A stretch of DNA of 49,922 nucleotides from Polyangiaceae bacterium (lineage in GTDB: Bacteria; Myxococcota_A; Polyangia; Polyangiales; Polyangiaceae). This document shows, piece after piece, positions 47,785 to 49,922 of this stretch (positions are counted from its first letter, which is position 1; each line of letters starts with the position of its first letter). Where the stretch lies: NCBI GenBank assembly GCA_025937895.1, contig JAICQL010000032.1:1-49922 (forward strand), read 5' to 3'. The notes under the pieces are model-generated. The model was not told where the DNA came from and ran no database searches. It saw only the letters and a list, made by a program, of their open reading frames with translations. The position numbers and the translations under genes were made by a program.

Positions 47785-49922
47785 TCAGGCCGCGCGCGCC
47801 CGGCTGGAGCCGGGAGGCAGCGCCACCGTGTCGCTCGCACGGGGCTCAACAGAGCACGGGCGCTGACTGACGAATTGGCGCTCGAGGCTGTCCGCAGCCA
47901 GCGCGACACCATCGCTGGCTCGCACGCGACGCGACACTTCCAGCAGCGCGGCCCGCACCTTTACACGCTCCAGCAGGCCACGCGCGGCCTCTGCCAGGCT
48001 CGCCCCGGTCAGCTTCGGCCTCGGTATCATGGTGCCTACACCGAGCCTCGTGACTCGATCACCGTTGTCCGGCTGATCGAAGGCCTGCGGGCTGATGATC
48101 TGCGGGATACCGGCCTCCAGCGCGCGGGCTGTCGTGCCGATGCCGCCGTGATGCACGAGCAACGCCGCGCTCGGCAGGACCAGCGCGAGGTCGACATAGT
48201 CGAGCTGGTAGAGCAGGCCCTCGGCCACTCCGCTGGACAGCGGCACATTCGGGCTCAGGAACACTCCCGGGCGCCCGAGCTGCGCGCAGCACTCTCGCGC
48301 CGCAGCATGAAACGCGGCCACATCGACCACGCCCGTGCCCGGCGTGAACACGATCGGCGCGCCGTGCTCGGCGATGAAGCGAGCCAGGCCCTGCGGCAGC
48401 TCGCCCCTCGCAGGCGGCAACGGAAAGCCGACGCAGCGTAGCGCCTCAGGCCAATCCGCCGCGGGCGCACAGTACCACTCCGGAAACATGCAGAGCTGAA
48501 AGCTCACGAGGCGGTCGAGCTCGCGCAGCGACTCGAGCGGTGCCAGGCCGAGCTCCACCCGGAACGCATTGACGCCGGAAAGGATGAATGGATGGCAATG
48601 GCGCCGCTCTCTCAGTCGAGGCAGAACGTAGCGGCGATACGTGTGCGCGAACGGGCCCCGCACCTTCTCGCTCAGCGGATAGAAGGGCTGCTCCAGCGAG
48701 AAGATCCGATAGGGGGTCAGCGTCAGCCGGCACAGGGGCAGACCATGCCGCTCGGCCATCAGCGTGGACCCGGCGTAGTGCTCGGTGTTGACGATCACGA
48801 GCTCTTTGCCACAGGCGAGCTCCGCCTCGATGAGCTCGAAGCTGGGCCGATAGGACGGGAAGACGTGGTTGCCAAAGGCGCCCTCGACCCCCGTGAGGTT
48901 GTCCAGCTGGGCCGGAGCCGTGGAGGTGAAGGGCACGCCGAAGCTCCGCGCCAGCTCTCCCGTGGGCTCGTTTGCCAGCACGTGACACTCGTGCCCGCGG
49001 CCCTGCAGCTCCGCGGCAATGGCGAGCATCGGGATCAGGTCGCCGCGCGTGCCCGTGCCGCTGAAGACGAACTTGGGAGCCATGAGCGCTGATCGGCCCA
49101 AGCTCATGGCGGGTTGCGACAAATCCGCCGCGCCTGTCCGGCCGTGAGCGCCCCGAAGCCCCAGGGCGGGAGACACCACCCGCCAGACCTGCTCGGGAGT
49201 CAGTCCCAGCGCGCTCTGCAGCACCAGGAAGCGCCCGGAACCAGCACTGGCGGCTCTCAGGTGTTGCGGCAGTTGCAGCAGCTCATCGCGAGAGAAGATC
49301 TGCTGCTCGCACCAGAGCGCGTCACTCTTCACATGGTAACGCTGGACCCAGCCCTGCCGCTCGGCGAACAGATAGTAGAGCGTGTATTCGGTGGGCACCG
49401 GCGAGCCCGCCGTCGGCGCATAGAGCCCTCTGGCCCGTTGGTCGTCCAGGTACTCCACGATCGGGCGGTACCAAAGCCCCTCCCCCTGCGATTCGAGGTG
49501 CCGGAGCAGAGCCCGAGCGACCTGGGTGGACAGAATCGCGGGCGTGACCCCCATCCCATCGCTGCTCCAGTCGACCTCCATGTCGAGGAGTTGCGCAGAG
49601 GCCTGCCACCAGCTGCGATGCACCTGGCGGCTGTAGAAGACGGTGGCAGCGCGCCCCTCGTGGACCAGATCTTCGTAGCGCGTGGGCCGCGTGAGCAGCA
49701 CGTCCGCGTCCAGCGTGATGTAGAAGTCCGAGGCCAGGTAGTCTGCCGCCGCAAGCTTGACGAGCTGCTGTGTGAACCACCCTGGCACGCGGGCACGCAG
49801 GGGCTCGAGCCCCAGCAACTCCTTCTCGTGGAGAATGCGCGTGGCAACGGGCAGCGCGCGACCGCTCCAGGTGGTGGCCTGCACTACCTCCTTCGGCACC
49901 CCATCCGGGATGATGATCAGCA
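47785..49922 (-). CDS. DUF6492-UGT glycosyltransferase fusion, 5' end cut by window edge
   Basis: The frame is open to the last base, where it reads LIIIPDGVPKEV, so the N-terminus is missing; a GTG at 49899 is not the true start. About 712 residues are visible. The first part (about 280 residues) is a DUF6492 domain: GWFTQQLVKLAAADYL, FYITLDADVLL (GT-A-like DxD-type motif), DGMGVTPAILS and PTEYTLYYLF. The second part is a complete UGT/GT1 enzyme beginning at MAPKFVFSGTGTRGDLIPML and containing LLVHHGGIGTTARALEAGIP. An internal ATG at 49083 exists between them but has no ribosome site, so one fused protein is more likely. It is paralogous with the stand-alone enzyme at 46102-47379. Two transferases in one chain could add sugars in sequence to one acceptor. 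Confidence 0.88.
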   Translation of the reverse strand, partial: LIIIPDGVPKEVVQATTWSGRALPVATRILHEKELLGLEPLRARVPGWFTQQLVKLAAADYLASDFYITLDADVLLTRPTRYEDLVHEGRAATVFYSRQVHRSWWQASAQLLDMEVDWSSDGMGVTPAILSTQVARALLRHLESQGEGLWYRPIVEYLDDQRARGLYAPTAGSPVPTEYTLYYLFAERQGWVQRYHVKSDALWCEQQIFSRDELLQLPQHLRAASAGSGRFLVLQSALGLTPEQVWRVVSPALGLRGAHGRTGAADLSQPAMSLGRSALMAPKFVFSGTGTRGDLIPMLAIAAELQGRGHECHVLANEPTGELARSFGVPFTSTAPAQLDNLTGVEGAFGNHVFPSYRPSFELIEAELACGKELVIVNTEHYAGSTLMAERHGLPLCRLTLTPYRIFSLEQPFYPLSEKVRGPFAHTYRRYVLPRLRERRHCHPFILSGVNAFRVELGLAPLESLRELDRLVSFQLCMFPEWYCAPAADWPEALRCVGFPLPPARGELPQGLARFIAEHGAPIVFTPGTGVVDVAAFHAAARECCAQLGRPGVFLSPNVPLSSGVAEGLLYQLDYVDLALVLPSAALLVHHGGIGTTARALEAGIPQIISPQAFDQPDNGDRVTRLGVGTMIPRPKLTGASLAEAARGLLERVKVRAALLEVSRRVRASDGVALAADSLERQFVSQRPCSVEPRASDTVALPPGSSRARAA

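Noticed and set aside
49081..49083. Separate start for the UGT half of the fusion protein
   Set aside because: No ribosome binding site precedes this ATG and the frame is continuous with the DUF6492 domain.

Overview
The window is very G+C-rich DNA with tightly packed genes. It carries no rRNA, tRNA, CRISPR array, insertion sequence or phage gene that I can recognise. The gene set points to a myxobacterium, probably of the Polyangia (Myxococcota): DUF2169 proteins of the type VI secretion accessory kind, many short lipoproteins with Pro/Ala-rich linkers, a C-type-lectin lipoprotein, a PP2C-cyclic-nucleotide-binding fusion, and DUF4178/DUF350 membrane genes. The genus cannot be fixed from the sequence alone.

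Layout. (1) 1-5314, minus strand: two DUF2169 proteins flanking a coiled-coil protein, preceded by the PP2C phosphatase; this looks like the edge of a type VI secretion or related effector-delivery locus. (2) 5.6-13.7 kb: envelope and metabolic genes (small CxxC membrane protein, AsmA-like protein, thioredoxin-TPR lipoprotein, GH43 glycosidase, fatty acid desaturase, C-type-lectin lipoprotein), then about 1 kb without a convincing gene that holds a 15-bp tandem repeat. (3) 13.7-22.5 kb: hflX, then an MBOAT acyltransferase with two SGNH hydrolases, one of them convergent, which looks like an extracytoplasmic polysaccharide or peptidoglycan acyl-transfer cassette; then a lipoprotein and a conserved-looking unknown. 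(4) 22.8-34.8 kb: a beta-lactamase-family/NamZ (DUF1343) fusion, a ChaN/TIKI-like lipoprotein, ettA, a slyD-manC-CPBP protease run on the minus strand, an Ala/Pro-rich membrane protein and a YdiJ-type FAD/Fe-S dehydrogenase.

(5) 34.9-43.4 kb is the most striking region. An SPFH-GYF membrane-scaffold gene is divergent from a seven-gene run: SpeD-type S-adenosylmethionine decarboxylase, double DUF4178 zinc-ribbon protein, tiny membrane protein, DUF350 protein, membrane-anchored spermidine-synthase-like protein, Tat-exported FAD amine-oxidase-like protein, and a His-rich polytopic membrane protein. Five of its six junctions overlap by 1-8 bp. It reads as a dedicated aminopropyl-chemistry machine at the membrane.

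(6) 43.4-49.9 kb: a beta-barrel protein and a lipoprotein, then a glycosyltransferase island. This has one stand-alone GT1/UGT-type enzyme, a second paralogue fused behind a DUF6492 domain (cut by the window edge), two small helical proteins that appear related to each other, and a short Ser/Thr/Pro/Ala-rich peptide gene with a strong ribosome binding site.

A recurrent architectural feature is that most convergent gene pairs meet at a strong G+C-rich hairpin that contains or touches the stop codons and lacks a U-tract.
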